A stretch of DNA of 64,000 nt from Kaistia granuli DSM 23481 (GTDB lineage: Bacteria > Pseudomonadota > Alphaproteobacteria > Rhizobiales > Kaistiaceae), in contig NZ_AQYH01000006.1 in the NCBI RefSeq assembly GCF_000380505.1, positions 310,001 to 374,000 on the forward strand, given 5' to 3'. Below, one piece after another: positions 33,256-42,380 of this stretch (within the stretch, counting starts at the first letter, position 1; every line of letters begins with the position of its first letter). The notes beneath the pieces were generated by a model. That model was given only the letters and a program-made list of their open reading frames with translations. It made no database searches and was not told the DNA's origin. Position numbers and translations under genes: made by a program.

Positions 33256-34080
33256 CTAGGTCTGGCTTTCCGCCCATGGCCGGGCCGCCCAGGCCTCGGC
33301 CGCGCTCGGCCCGCCCAGTGCCCGCGAGATCAGATCGGCGTGCTGCACCAGCGGCCCAGCGATCTTGTCGACCGATTCCAGCGGCAGCAGCTGCTTGAGC
33401 GTCGTCACGGAGATGGCGCCGACGGTCTGGCCGCCGCGCCCGAACACCGCCGCGGCGACGCAGATGATGCCGGCGTGATCTTCCTCGTCGTCGAGGGCGT
33501 AGTGGCGCGCGACGATCCGGTCGAGATCCGCGTCGAGTGCCTCCAGCGTGCTCAACGTATGCGGCGTCCGGGCCGGATGGCCGACCCGCTCGACCAGCTC
33601 GAGCGCCTTGTTGCGCGGCATGGCCGCCAGCAGCACCTTGCCGACGCCTGAGCAATGCGGCCGTTCGCGACGGCCGAGCGCGGCGTCGAAGCGGATGGCG
33701 CCGGGCGCGTCGACGCGGCCGATCACCACGGCGAAGCCGTCATCCATCATGGCGACGCGCGAAGTCATGCCGATCATCTGGGTCAGGTCGCGCAAAACCG
33801 GCAGCGCGACTTCGGCGAGCCCGGTATTGGCGACGGCGAGATCGCCGAGCCGCAGCAGCGACAGGCCGAGGCGATAGCGGCGCGTCATGCCCTCGCCGAC
33901 ATCGGTGACGACGCCGCGCGCCCGGAGCGTCACCAGAATGGCGTAGGCGGCCGGCTTGGAGAGGCCGATGTCGCGGGCAAGATCGGTCAGTCGCGCGCCG
34001 GCCTGGCCGCTTTCGGCGATCTTGTCGAGGAGATCGAGGGCGCGGCCCAGGCTCTGCACCCTGTAGCGTTCATCGGTCAT
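33256..34080 (-). CDS. IclR-family transcriptional regulator
   Basis: A 274-residue regulator. The winged helix includes ARLTDLARDIGLSKPAAYAI; the effector domain has HCSGVGKVLLAAMP and the late VAAAVFGRGGQTVGAIS. I chose the ATG at 34080, from which the product starts MTDERYRVQSLGRALDLL as IclR proteins normally do; an open frame to 34164 would add 28 unlikely residues and cover an operator. It lies between the amino-acid-type ABC operon and the divergent pentonate operon. Similar elements at 32878-32912, 34153-34178 and 34280-34309 suggest that it controls both operons and its own gene. Confidence 0.88.
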   Translation of the reverse strand: MTDERYRVQSLGRALDLLDKIAESGQAGARLTDLARDIGLSKPAAYAILVTLRARGVVTDVGEGMTRRYRLGLSLLRLGDLAVANTGLAEVALPVLRDLTQMIGMTSRVAMMDDGFAVVIGRVDAPGAIRFDAALGRRERPHCSGVGKVLLAAMPRNKALELVERVGHPARTPHTLSTLEALDADLDRIVARHYALDDEEDHAGIICVAAAVFGRGGQTVGAISVTTLKQLLPLESVDKIAGPLVQHADLISRALGGPSAAEAWAARPWAESQT

Positions 34081-34152
34081 GCCTGCCTCGCGCTCCTCTT
34101 CCCACGTCTTTCGTGCCGCGTCCTGGCCCACGGCTCGTCGCCGGCCTTTGGC

Positions 34153-34178
34153 ATCAGAGAACAATATTTTTCAATGCG
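34153..34178. promoter_or_regulatory. Candidate IclR autoregulatory site
   Basis: Read on the minus strand, this 26-base stretch matches 17 of 26 positions of the element at 34280-34305, including an uninterrupted TGTTCT block and an AAAATA block. It lies about 75 bases upstream of the IclR start. It is the weakest of the three related sites. Confidence 0.4.
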
Positions 34179-34279
34179 GAACTTCTAACAGCCAAGCTTT
34201 GCCGGGCCAAGCGCTTTTGCAAGCCCGCGCTCCCTTGCGGAAGCTCTGTTGACTTGGATCGGGAAAGGGCTCAGCATCA

Positions 34280-34309
34280 TGTAATACAAAATAGTGTTCT
34301 TCAATAAGA
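34280..34309. promoter_or_regulatory. Candidate IclR operator upstream of the pentonate operon
   Basis: The element begins TGTAATACAAAATAGTGTTC and ends with the palindrome TTCTT-CAAT-AAGAA (34297-34310). It shares 21 of 26 bases with the element beginning at 32881. It lies 19 bases upstream of the 34329 ATG, so it overlaps or adjoins the promoter. Confidence 0.6.
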
Positions 34310-34328
34310 AACAAATTCCCGAGGCAAC

Positions 34329-36059
34329 ATGGCTGACGAGCCGCGCAAATATCGCTCCACATCCTGGTTCGGCGGGGCGGGCAAAAACGCCTTCATGCAT
34401 CGCAGCTGGATGAAGAACGAAGGACATCCGCCGGATGTCTTCGACGGCCGCCCGGTGATCGGCATCTGCAACACCTGGTCCGAGCTGACGCCCTGCAATG
34501 CGCATCTCAGAACGATCGCCGAGCATGTGAAGCGCGGCGTGTACGAGGCAGGTGGCTTCCCGCTCGAATTTCCGGTGATGTCGCTCGGCGAGAGCAACAT
34601 GCGTCCGACGGCGATGCTGTTCCGCAACCTCGCCTCGATGGATGTCGAGGAATCGATCCGCTCCAACCCAATCGACGGCGTCATCCTGCTGGTCGGCTGC
34701 GACAAGACCACGCCAGCGCTGCTGATGGGGGCGGCCAGCTGCGACCTGCCGACCATCGCCGTCTCCGGCGGCCCGATGCTGAACGGCAATTTCCGCGGCA
34801 AGGCGATCGGCTCCGGCACGCATGTCTGGAAGTTCTACGAGGACGTGAAGGCCGGCCGCATGTCGGTCGACGACTTCCTCGCCGCCGAGCAGGGCCAGAG
34901 CCGCTCGGCCGGCAGCTGCATGACCATGGGCACCGCCTCGACGATGGCCTCGATGGTCGAGGCGCTGGGGATTGGCATGCCGGACAACGCCGCGATCCCC
35001 GCCGTCGATTCCCGCCGCGCCATCCTGGCGCAGGAATCCGGCCGCCGCATCGTGCAACTGGTGCGCGACGACGTGAGGATGTCGAAGATCCTCGTGCGCG
35101 AGGCGTTCGAGAACGCCATCCGCGTCAACGGCGCGATCGGCGGCTCGACCAACGCCGTCATCCACCTGATCGCCGTCGCCCGCCGCCTCGGCATCGACCT
35201 GTCGCTGGACGACTGGGACAAGTTCGGCCGCGACGTGCCGACCATCGTCGACCTGATGCCGTCCGGCCGCTACCTGATGGAAGACTTCTATTACGCCGGC
35301 GGCCTGCGCGCCGTCATGCGCGTGCTCGACGAGCACGGCCTGCTGCATGGCAACGCGCCGAGCGTCGCCGGCCCGACCATCGGCGAGATCGTCGCCGATG
35401 CGCCCAACTATAATGGCGAGGTCATCCGCTCCTTCGAGGAGCCGCTGACGCCGCAGGGCGGCATCGCCGTGCTGCGTGGCAACCTCGCCCCCGGCGGCGC
35501 CGTCATCAAGCCGTCGGCGGCGACCGAGGCGCTGATGCAGCATCGCGGCCGCGCCGTCGTGTTCGAGACCATCGAGCACTACTACCAGCGCATCGACGAT
35601 CCCGATCTCGACATCGACGCCAGCTCGATCATGGTGCTGAAGAACTGCGGCCCGAAGGGCTATCCCGGCATGGCCGAGGTCGGCAACATGCCGCTTCCCG
35701 CCAAGCTGCTGCAGCAGGGCGTCACCGACATGGTGCGGATTTCCGACGCCCGCATGAGCGGCACCGCCTATGGCACCGTCGTCCTGCACACGGCGCCGGA
35801 AGCCGCCGCCGGCGGTCCGCTGGCGCTGGTGCGCGACGGCGACATGATCGAGCTCGATGTCGCCGGCCGCCGCCTGCATCTCGACGTCTCCGACGCGGAG
35901 CTGGAAGCGCGGCGGGCCGAGTGGAGCCCGCCGGCGCATGAAGGCGTCAACGGCTACCAGAAACTCTTCGTCGAACACGTTCTGCAGGCCGACGAAGGCT
36001 GCGACTTCGACTTCCTGCTTGGCAAACGTGAAGCGGGCATTCCCCGCCATTCCCATTGA
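34329..36059 (+). CDS. IlvD/Edd-family pentonate dehydratase (L-arabinonate/D-xylonate dehydratase type)
   Basis: A 576-residue dehydratase of the IlvD/Edd family. The [2Fe-2S] ligands can be placed at Cys56 (TPCNAH), Cys124 (VGCDKT) and Cys197 (GSCMTMG). Their spacing of 68 and 73 residues is what I recall for the L-arabinonate dehydratase of Rhizobium leguminosarum, which also begins with a similar MADEPR sequence. The reaction is pentonate to 2-keto-3-deoxypentonate plus water. It is followed by an SDR that could oxidise the aldose and an FAH-family enzyme that could carry out the next step, all within a few bases of each other. An IclR-type operator lies just upstream. Which pentose acid is used is not determined. 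Confidence 0.9.
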   Translation: MADEPRKYRSTSWFGGAGKNAFMHRSWMKNEGHPPDVFDGRPVIGICNTWSELTPCNAHLRTIAEHVKRGVYEAGGFPLEFPVMSLGESNMRPTAMLFRNLASMDVEESIRSNPIDGVILLVGCDKTTPALLMGAASCDLPTIAVSGGPMLNGNFRGKAIGSGTHVWKFYEDVKAGRMSVDDFLAAEQGQSRSAGSCMTMGTASTMASMVEALGIGMPDNAAIPAVDSRRAILAQESGRRIVQLVRDDVRMSKILVREAFENAIRVNGAIGGSTNAVIHLIAVARRLGIDLSLDDWDKFGRDVPTIVDLMPSGRYLMEDFYYAGGLRAVMRVLDEHGLLHGNAPSVAGPTIGEIVADAPNYNGEVIRSFEEPLTPQGGIAVLRGNLAPGGAVIKPSAATEALMQHRGRAVVFETIEHYYQRIDDPDLDIDASSIMVLKNCGPKGYPGMAEVGNMPLPAKLLQQGVTDMVRISDARMSGTAYGTVVLHTAPEAAAGGPLALVRDGDMIELDVAGRRLHLDVSDAELEARRAEWSPPAHEGVNGYQKLFVEHVLQADEGCDFDFLLGKREAGIPRHSH

Positions 36060-36066
36060 GGCGCTG

Positions 36067-36843
36067 ATGGAACACGACTTCCCCTTCGCGGTGTATCCCA
36101 GCCTGGACGGCCGCGTCGTCTTCATCACCGGTGGCGGCAGCGGCATAGGTGAAAGCCTGGTCCGCCATTTCTGCGCCCAGGGCTCGATCGTCACCTTCGT
36201 CGACATGGCCGAGGAAGCCTCGCGCGCCGTGGTCGAGAGCGTGCAGGCCGAGGGCCATCGCGCCCCCGACTTCATCCCCTGCGACCTGCGCGACATCGAG
36301 GCGCTGCAGGCCGCCATCCGTGCCACGCAGGATAAGCACGGCGCCATCCGCGTCCTGCTCAACAATGCCGGCAATGACGACCGCCATCGCACCGAGGACG
36401 TCACGGTCGCCTATTGGGACGACCGCGTCGCGGTCAACCAGCGCCACCAGTTCTTCGCGGCGCAGGCCGTCAGGCCGATGATGCGGGACGCCGGCGGCGG
36501 CTCGATCATCAATTTCGGCTCGATCACCTGGATGGTGGGCGACGCCGATTGCCCGGCCTATGTCACCTCCAAGGCCGCCATCACCGGTCTGACCCGAGCG
36601 CTGGCGCGCGAGTTCGGTCCGGAGCGCATCCGCGTCAACTGCATGATCCCGGGCTGGGTCATGACGGAACGCCAGATGCGGCTCTGGCTGACGCCGGAAG
36701 GCGAACGCCAGATCGCCGATCGCCAGTGCCTGCAGGACCGGGTCCAGCCGTCCGACATCGCGCGGATGGCGCTGTTCCTGGCGGCCGACGACAGCCGGAT
36801 GTGCACGTCGCAGAATTTCATCGTGGACGGGGGTTGGGTTTGA
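36067..36843 (+). CDS. Short-chain dehydrogenase/reductase, probable aldose 1-dehydrogenase
   Basis: A 258-residue SDR. The cofactor motif TGGGSGIG is at residues 21-28, NNAG follows near residue 99, and the catalytic Ser and Tyr-x3-Lys are in SITWMVGD and YVTSK. The acidic D after FVD at the end of beta-2 suggests NAD rather than NADP. An ATG at 36067 is chosen because it sits seven bases after the dehydratase stop and starts like the xylose dehydrogenase branch; the open frame extends upstream only as part of the previous gene. It would oxidise the aldose to a lactone for the pentonate pathway. The end overlaps the next gene by one base (TGATG). Confidence 0.85.
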   Translation: MEHDFPFAVYPSLDGRVVFITGGGSGIGESLVRHFCAQGSIVTFVDMAEEASRAVVESVQAEGHRAPDFIPCDLRDIEALQAAIRATQDKHGAIRVLLNNAGNDDRHRTEDVTVAYWDDRVAVNQRHQFFAAQAVRPMMRDAGGGSIINFGSITWMVGDADCPAYVTSKAAITGLTRALAREFGPERIRVNCMIPGWVMTERQMRLWLTPEGERQIADRQCLQDRVQPSDIARMALFLAADDSRMCTSQNFIVDGGWV

Positions 36844-37865
36844 TGCGCGGCGTAGAGCAAGGCCAGACACGTCTGGTGCAGTTCAAGACCGAGGCCGGCG
36901 CGCGCAAGGTCGCCGTCGTCGGGGCCGACGGCGAGACGCTGTCGCCCTTGCAGGGCTTCGCGACCGTGCACGAGCTGGCGACGCGCAGCCTGGAGACGGG
37001 CACCGGGCTGGAGGCGCTGGTCGCAGCCCTCCCGCGCGAGGCCGCGATCGACTATGAAACCGTCCTGAAGGCCGGGCGCGTGCTGCCGCCGCTCGATCAT
37101 CCGGAGCCGGCGCGCTTCCTGATCACCGGCACCGGGCTGACGCATACCGGCAGCGCCACGGCCCGCAACCGCATGCACATGGTCACGCACGGACCGGACG
37201 CCGACGAATCCGATTCCATGAAGATCTTCCGCATGGGCCTCGAGGGCGGCAAGCCGGCCGAGGGCGAGATCGGCATCCAGCCGGAATGGTTCTTCAAGGG
37301 CGTCGGCACCTGCGTCGTGCCGACCGGCGCGCCGCTGGAACTGCCGGGCTTCGCGCTCGCCGGCGCCGAGGAGGCCGAGATCGTCGGCCTCTACATCGTC
37401 GGCCTCGACGGCCAGCCGCGCCGCATCGGCTACACGTTGGGCAACGACTTCTCCGACCACATCACCGAGGGCAAGAACTACCTCTACCTCGCCCATTCCA
37501 AGCTGCGCGAATGCTCGCTCGGCCCGGAGCTTCTGCTCGGCGAGCTGCCCGAGGAAGTAACCGGCCATGTCCGGGTCATCCGCGACGGCAAGGTGGTCTG
37601 GGACGAGACGTTCCTGTCCGGCGAAAGCCACATGTCGCACTCGATCGCCAATCTCGAGCACTACCACTTCCGCTATCCGATGTTCTGCCGGCCGGGCGAC
37701 CTGCACGCCTATTTCTTCGGCGCGGACGCGATGAGCTACGCCTCCAACGTCAAGACGGAGGTGAACGACGAATTCGAGATCGTCTCGCCAACCTTCGGCA
37801 AGCCGCTGCGCAACCGCATGGTGGCCGGGCCCGAGGAAAAGCGGGTCTCCGTAACGCCGCTCTGA
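36843..37865 (+). CDS. FAH-family protein, XylX/AraD1(GguC)-like
   Basis: A 340-residue fumarylacetoacetate-hydrolase-fold protein. The acidic metal ligands appear in GAEEAEIVGLYIV and YTLGNDFSDH, and the N-terminal part has ITGTGLTHTGSA, where FAH-family sugar enzymes bind substrate. This length and these blocks fit the AraD1/GguC group and Caulobacter XylX, a 2-keto-3-deoxyxylonate dehydratase that makes 2-ketoglutarate semialdehyde in the Weimberg route. The start overlaps the SDR stop by one base. No 2-ketoglutarate-semialdehyde dehydrogenase or lactonase gene is seen in the window, so the route would need genes elsewhere. Aldolase-type cleavage cannot be excluded. Confidence 0.83.
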   Translation: MRGVEQGQTRLVQFKTEAGARKVAVVGADGETLSPLQGFATVHELATRSLETGTGLEALVAALPREAAIDYETVLKAGRVLPPLDHPEPARFLITGTGLTHTGSATARNRMHMVTHGPDADESDSMKIFRMGLEGGKPAEGEIGIQPEWFFKGVGTCVVPTGAPLELPGFALAGAEEAEIVGLYIVGLDGQPRRIGYTLGNDFSDHITEGKNYLYLAHSKLRECSLGPELLLGELPEEVTGHVRVIRDGKVVWDETFLSGESHMSHSIANLEHYHFRYPMFCRPGDLHAYFFGADAMSYASNVKTEVNDEFEIVSPTFGKPLRNRMVAGPEEKRVSVTPL

Positions 37866-37965
37866 CGGCGGCGGAGCCTGGACTGACGGAAACAGACGAG
37901 AGCGCCAGCCTTCACCGCGGCCAAGGCGCTCCGCAACACCCAACACCAGCCAGAGGAGATTTGTC

Positions 37966-38985
37966 GTGACCGGTTTGAAACATATTCTAGGCGCCGCAGC
38001 GCTGGCGGCCGGGCTGTGGGCTTCCACCGCCTCGGCCGAGACGCTGCGCGTGCTGGCCTGGGAAGGCTATGCCGACCCGGACTGGGTAAAGGACTTCACC
38101 AAGGAGACCGGCATCGACGTCGATGTCGTCTTCGTCGGCAGCGACGACGAGATCTGGGCCAAGATCAAGGGCAGCGAGGGCAAGGATTTCGACGTCATGG
38201 CCGTCAACACGGCCCAGCTGCAGCGCTATATCGACGCCGACCTGGTCAAGCCCTGGGACCTTTCCAAGATCCCGAACCAGAAGGACGTGCTGCCGCGTTT
38301 CCAGGATCTCTCCAAGATCACCGGCATGACCCGCGACGGCAAGGTCTACGGCATCCCGTTCTGCTTCGATTCGATCGGCCTGATCTACGATACCGACAAG
38401 GTGAAGACACCGCCGACCTCGATGAGCGTGCTGTGGGATCCGCAATACAAGGGCAAGGTGCTGGCCTATGATAATGGCGAGCACAATTTCTCCTTCACCG
38501 CGCTGACCGAAGGCATCGAGAACCCGTTCCAGCTCACGCCCGAACAGCTCGACAAGATCAAGGCGAGGCTGATCGAGCTGAAGCCGAACGTGCTCAGCTT
38601 CTACACGACGGCCGACGAGGCGCTGCAGATCTACCAGAACAACGACGTCGCGCTGATCTGGGCCAATTACGGCCAGCAGCAGCTGAAGGCGATGCAGAAG
38701 GCCGGCGCCCATGTCGCCTATGTCGCGCCGACGGAAGGCTCGCTCTCCTGGCTCGACAACTGGGCGATGACCAGCGGCGTCAAGGACGAGTCCGCGGCGG
38801 CGAAGTGGGTCAATTTCCTGCTCGACAAGAAGGTCGGCGCCCAACTCTCCGAGCGCACCGGCTTCGGCAACACCGTCGTCGCCAGCGCCAACGCCAACGA
38901 CAAGGACAAGCTGGTCTGGCTCGAAAGCGTCGAAGACCCGTTGAAGCGGTCGGACCTCTGGAACGAGATCAAGGCGGCGCCGTAG
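37966..38985 (+). CDS. Spermidine/putrescine-type ABC transporter substrate-binding protein
   Basis: A 339-residue PotD/PotF-family receptor beginning with GTG; AGAGGAGA six bases upstream supports this start. The signal peptide runs through LGAAALAAGLWASTASA, before ETLRVLAWEGYADPDW, the typical opening of the family. Later blocks include GKVYGIPFCFDSIGLIYDT and WLDNWAMTSGVKD. It is 100 bases downstream of the FAH gene on the same strand, and the ATPase and two permeases follow, so it is probably in the pentonate operon. Polyamine uptake would be an odd companion; some members of the group bind other ligands, so the cargo should not be assumed. Confidence 0.87.
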   Translation: MTGLKHILGAAALAAGLWASTASAETLRVLAWEGYADPDWVKDFTKETGIDVDVVFVGSDDEIWAKIKGSEGKDFDVMAVNTAQLQRYIDADLVKPWDLSKIPNQKDVLPRFQDLSKITGMTRDGKVYGIPFCFDSIGLIYDTDKVKTPPTSMSVLWDPQYKGKVLAYDNGEHNFSFTALTEGIENPFQLTPEQLDKIKARLIELKPNVLSFYTTADEALQIYQNNDVALIWANYGQQQLKAMQKAGAHVAYVAPTEGSLSWLDNWAMTSGVKDESAAAKWVNFLLDKKVGAQLSERTGFGNTVVASANANDKDKLVWLESVEDPLKRSDLWNEIKAAP

Positions 38986-39005
38986 CGTTTCCGAACGATA
39001 ATCCA

Positions 39006-39030
39006 ACCCGTCCGCCTGGCGCGGACGGGT
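39006..39030 (+). other. Intercistronic hairpin after the binding-protein gene
   Basis: A 10-bp perfect stem ACCCGTCCGC (39006-39015) and GCGGACGGGT (39021-39030) with loop CTGGC, 20 bases past the stop. It lies before the ATPase gene and has no T-run. Confidence 0.6.
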
Positions 39031-39054
39031 CCTTCTCCCTGCCGATGGTCCGGA

Positions 39055-40161
39055 ATGACGATGAACGAAGCCGGTGTGCTCCTGAAACTGCGGTCGGTTT
39101 CGAAATCCTATGGCGCGACCGCCATCCTGCACAATGTCGATCTCGATGTCCGCGACGGCGAGTTCATCACCATTCTCGGGCCCTCCGGCTCGGGCAAGAC
39201 CACCATCCTGCGCCTGATCGGCGGCTTCACGAAGCCGTCCGGCGGCGAGATCCTGCTCGACGGCCGCGACATCGCCGCGATGCCGATCAACCAGCGCCCG
39301 TTCAACACGGTGTTCCAGGACTACGCGCTGTTCCCGCACCTTACCGTCGAGGGCAATGTCGGCTACGGCCTCGCCGTGCGCGGCACGCCGCGCGCCGAGA
39401 CCGCCAAACGCGTCGCCGACGCGCTCGAACTCGTGCAACTCGGCCCGCTCGGCAAGCGCTATCCGGCCCAGCTTTCCGGCGGCCAGCGCCAGCGCGTGGC
39501 GCTCGCCCGCGCCATCATCTGCCGACCCCGCCTGATCCTGCTCGACGAACCGCTCGCCGCCCTCGACGTCGAGTTGCGCCGCCACATGCAGACTTTCCTG
39601 AAGTCGATCCAGACCGAGATCCGCACCACCTTCCTGTTCGTCACGCATGACCAGGAAGAGGCGATCGCCATGGCCGACCGGATCTGCGTCATGAATGCCG
39701 GCCGCATCCAGCAGATCGGCTCGCCGCACGAGGTCTATTACCGGCCGAGCTGCGAGTTCGTCGCCAAGTTCTTCGGCGAGAACAACCTCATTTCTGGCAC
39801 GCTCGGGCCGGCCAACGGCCTGACGCGGGCGATCGAGACCCGGGCCGGCCGCGTCCTCTGCTCCGTCGAGGGCCAGCCCGACATGGCGGCGGCGCCCGTG
39901 GGAAGCCGGGCCTTCGCCGTCTGTCGCCCCGAGGCGGTGGCGATCGGCGACGAGGCGGCGGGCGAGAACCGCTTCGTCGTGTCGATCGACCAGGTCGCCT
40001 TCGCCGGCGCCTCGACCATGGCGACCGCCAGTTCCGTCGATGACCCGACCTTGTCGCTCAAGGCCCGCATCCCGAGCCGACCGGACGGATCGACGCTGTC
40101 GCCGGGCGACGCCGTCACCTTCGTCGTACCGGCCAATGCCTGCCGCCTGGTGCCGGCATGA
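39055..40161 (+). CDS. Spermidine/putrescine-type ABC transporter ATPase (PotA type)
   Basis: A 368-residue ATPase. Walker A is GPSGSGKTT, the Q-loop is in [14 protein letters not shown], the signature is LSGGQRQ, Walker B is [12 protein letters not shown] and the H-loop is FVTHDQEEA. The C-terminal 120 residues form the TOBE domain. Two ATG codons (39055 and 39061) are possible. The stop overlaps the start of the first permease gene by four bases. It energises the 40158/41051 permeases. Confidence 0.9.
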   Translation: MTMNEAGVLLKLRSVSKSYGATAILHNVDLDVRDGEFITILGPSGSGKTTILRLIGGFTKPSGGEILLDGRDIAAMPINQRPFNTVFQDYALFPHLTVEGNVGYGLAVRGTPRAETAKRVADALELVQLGPLGKRYPAQLSGGQRQRVALARAIICRPRLILLDEPLAALDVELRRHMQTFLKSIQTEIRTTFLFVTHDQEEAIAMADRICVMNAGRIQQIGSPHEVYYRPSCEFVAKFFGENNLISGTLGPANGLTRAIETRAGRVLCSVEGQPDMAAAPVGSRAFAVCRPEAVAIGDEAAGENRFVVSIDQVAFAGASTMATASSVDDPTLSLKARIPSRPDGSTLSPGDAVTFVVPANACRLVPA

Positions 40162-41054
40162 GCGGGCGTGTCGCCGACGCCGCCACCAATCCCGGCGCCC
40201 ATGTCGGTCCCAGCCGGCTGGCACCCTGGCTGGCGATGCTGGCGGCCTACGCCGTTCCGGTCTTCTTCGTGCTGGCGCCGCTGACGCTGTTCCTCGGCTA
40301 TTCCTTCTTCAGCGTCGACCAGGGCGACATCGTCTTCACGCCGACGATCGCCAATTATGTCCGCTTCTTCACCGATCCGATCTTCCTGCCGATCTTCTGG
40401 CGCACCTGCCTGCTATGCCTCGCCGTGGCCGTGCTCTGCGTGCTGTTCGCCTTCCCGGTCGCCTATTTCCTGACGACGCTGCGCGGCCGCCGCCGCTACA
40501 CCTTGCTGGTGCTGCTGCTGGTGCCGCTGCTGATGAGCTACGTCATCAAGATCTATGCCGTGCGCAGTATTCTCGGCGGCAACGGCATGCTCAATAAGGC
40601 GCTGCTGGCGACCGGGCTGATCGACCAGCCGTCCATGCTGTTTGTCTTCAATCTGAACGCGGTGCTGCTGACGCTGACCGTGCTCTTGATTCCGTTCGCC
40701 GTGCTGCCGATCTTCCTGTCGCTCGAACGGATCCCGAAGGCGCTGCGCCATGCCTCTGCCGATCTCGGCGCCAGCGGCGCGCAAACCTTCTGGCGCGTGA
40801 CCGTGCCCCTCAGCATGCCGGGCACGCTGTCGGCGATGAGCTTCGTCTTCGTACTGGCGATCGGCGACTTCCTGACCCCGCAAATGGTCGGCGGCCAGTC
40901 CGGCTTCACCTTTGGTCGCATCATCTACAGCCAGTTCGGAACCGCCTTCAACTGGCCCTTTGGCGCGGCGCTCTCGGTCATCCTCGCCGCCGTGGTGATC
41001 GTCGCGATCCGTCTCGGCGGCCATGCCGAACGCCGGCACGGAGGCGCCCGATGA
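40158..41054 (+). CDS. Spermidine/putrescine-type ABC transporter permease (PotB type)
   Basis: A 298-residue permease. The first membrane segment is around MLAAYAVPVFFVLAPLTLFL; the EAA-like loop reads HASADLGASGAQTFWRVTVP, and MSFVFVLAIGDFLTPQMVGG is a signature of PotB proteins. Overlaps of four bases with the ATPase before it and the PotC-type gene after it show tight coupling. It is half of the channel. Confidence 0.9.
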   Translation: MSGRVADAATNPGAHVGPSRLAPWLAMLAAYAVPVFFVLAPLTLFLGYSFFSVDQGDIVFTPTIANYVRFFTDPIFLPIFWRTCLLCLAVAVLCVLFAFPVAYFLTTLRGRRRYTLLVLLLVPLLMSYVIKIYAVRSILGGNGMLNKALLATGLIDQPSMLFVFNLNAVLLTLTVLLIPFAVLPIFLSLERIPKALRHASADLGASGAQTFWRVTVPLSMPGTLSAMSFVFVLAIGDFLTPQMVGGQSGFTFGRIIYSQFGTAFNWPFGAALSVILAAVVIVAIRLGGHAERRHGGAR

Positions 41055-41863
41055 TGCGCCTCGCCGACCGGCTCGCCCCCGCTTTGCTGATGCTGATGAC
41101 GCTTGTCGTCTTCGTGCTGCTCTACGGCCCGCTGATGGTGCCGATCGTCTCGTCCTTCTTCACGGTCAGCCGCGGCGCCGTCGACTGGTCGCAGCCGACC
41201 CTCTCGGCCTATGTCGCGCTGATGGCGAACGAGAGCGTCCTGAACGCGCTCTGGACCACGCTGATCGTCGGCGCCGGCGCCGTCATCTGCTCGGTCGCGC
41301 TCGGCACCGGCATCGCGCTCTACTACACTTCGCCCCATGCCAAGGGGCGCGCCTTCCTGCAGTTCATCATCTTCCTGCCCTTCCTGATGCCGCCGATCAT
41401 CACCGGCCTGGCACTCCTGATCTTCTTCCGGCAGGTCGAGTTCGAGCGCTCGCTGGTCACCATCATCATCGGCCATACCGTGTTCGTGCTGGCGCTGGTC
41501 TACCGCACCATCCTGACGCGGCTGCAATCGCTGAGCGAAAGCCTGGTCGAGGCGTCCTACGACCTCGGCGCCAGCCGCTGGCAGACCTTCCGCCTCGTGC
41601 TGTTGCCCAACCTCTCCAGCGCCATGGTCGGCGCGGCGGTGCTCGCCTTCGCGCTCTCCTTCGACGAGACGATGATCACGCTGCTGGTCACCGGCACGCA
41701 AAGCACCCTGCCCGTCCGGCTGTGGGCGATGATGCGGCTCGGTTTCACGCCCGACATCAACGCCCTGGTGGCGCTGGTGCTGCTGTTCACAACTATTCTG
41801 TGCCTGGTGGCGGTCCGCTTCCTGATGCCGAAATCGGCGATCGAAGGCAGCGACGAGGACTAG
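41051..41863 (+). CDS. Spermidine/putrescine-type ABC transporter permease (PotC type)
   Basis: A 270-residue permease with a first membrane segment at LMLMTLVVFVLLYGPLMVP. The EAA-like loop reads EASYDLGASRWQTFRLVLLP, and SFDETMITLLVTG is a PotC-type signature. It is the last gene of the 34329-41863 gene run. A 517-base gap follows, and it carries two IclR-type palindromes that belong to the next operon. Confidence 0.9.
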   Translation: MMRLADRLAPALLMLMTLVVFVLLYGPLMVPIVSSFFTVSRGAVDWSQPTLSAYVALMANESVLNALWTTLIVGAGAVICSVALGTGIALYYTSPHAKGRAFLQFIIFLPFLMPPIITGLALLIFFRQVEFERSLVTIIIGHTVFVLALVYRTILTRLQSLSESLVEASYDLGASRWQTFRLVLLPNLSSAMVGAAVLAFALSFDETMITLLVTGTQSTLPVRLWAMMRLGFTPDINALVALVLLFTTILCLVAVRFLMPKSAIEGSDED

Positions 41864-42033
41864 GCCGGCGCGGCGGCAGCGCCCGGCGCGCCCTCCCCGA
41901 TCCAGCGCATTGCGCAACGGCCCCCGCGAAATCCACAATCGATTCCGGCCTCGCCGGCGCTCGGCATGTTCCGGCGCCGGATGCGCGAGGTCGTGTGCCG
42001 CGCTGCGGCGGCCTAGGGCAAAGCCACCCGATT

Positions 42034-42050
42034 ATTCCATATAATGGAAC
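42034..42050. promoter_or_regulatory. IclR-type operator, site 1
   Basis: ATTCCATATAATGGAAC contains the palindrome TTCCAT-ATA-ATGGAA. It differs at one base from the site at 42162-42178 and at three from the site at 63617-63633. The same motif family flanks the IclR gene at 63836, so that protein is the probable binder. Confidence 0.65.
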
Positions 42051-42161
42051 GCTGGATCGCAACCACTTACGGCTCGCGGGCGCGTGGAACGCCGCTTCCG
42101 GGAAGCTACTTGCAATTCCGCCGCATCCTCTTCAAACTGTTCCAGTGTATCAATAATTTCT

Positions 42162-42178
42162 ATTCCACATAATGGAAC
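42162..42178. promoter_or_regulatory. IclR-type operator, site 2
   Basis: ATTCCACATAATGGAAC, arms TTCCA and TGGAA, one base different from site 1. It lies 203 bases upstream of the 42381 ATG. Confidence 0.65.
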
Positions 42179-42380
42179 GGAATGATTGTCGTGTCGGGAG
42201 GAGTTGGGTTTCACCAACAGGATATCACCGCCGGGATCGTCAGATCCATGGTCACGGGGATTGCCCTCGCGCTAGCGAAACGACCGCGTCGCAAGATGCG
42301 GACGAAAATGAATGTGACCCGATAGATCACACCACCGAGAGACGTTGAGCGTCCGGTACTTCCAGAAGGGAAATTGGGAC

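Larger units (their letters stand above)
41864..42380. other. Regulatory gap upstream of the 42381 operon
   Basis: 517 bases with no convincing gene on either strand. They hold two nearly identical 17-bp palindromes (42034-42050 and 42162-42178), 128 bases apart, and a half-site GTTCCA at 42139. Between about 42130 and 42180 the sequence is AT-rich compared with its surroundings. The gap probably contains the end of the polyamine-type operon and the regulated promoter of the dipeptide-type operon. Confidence 0.55.

Noticed and set aside
34185-36404. 739-codon minus-strand open frame opposite the pentonate dehydratase
   Set aside because: The plus-strand gene has all three Fe-S cysteines at the right spacing; the antisense frame has no support.
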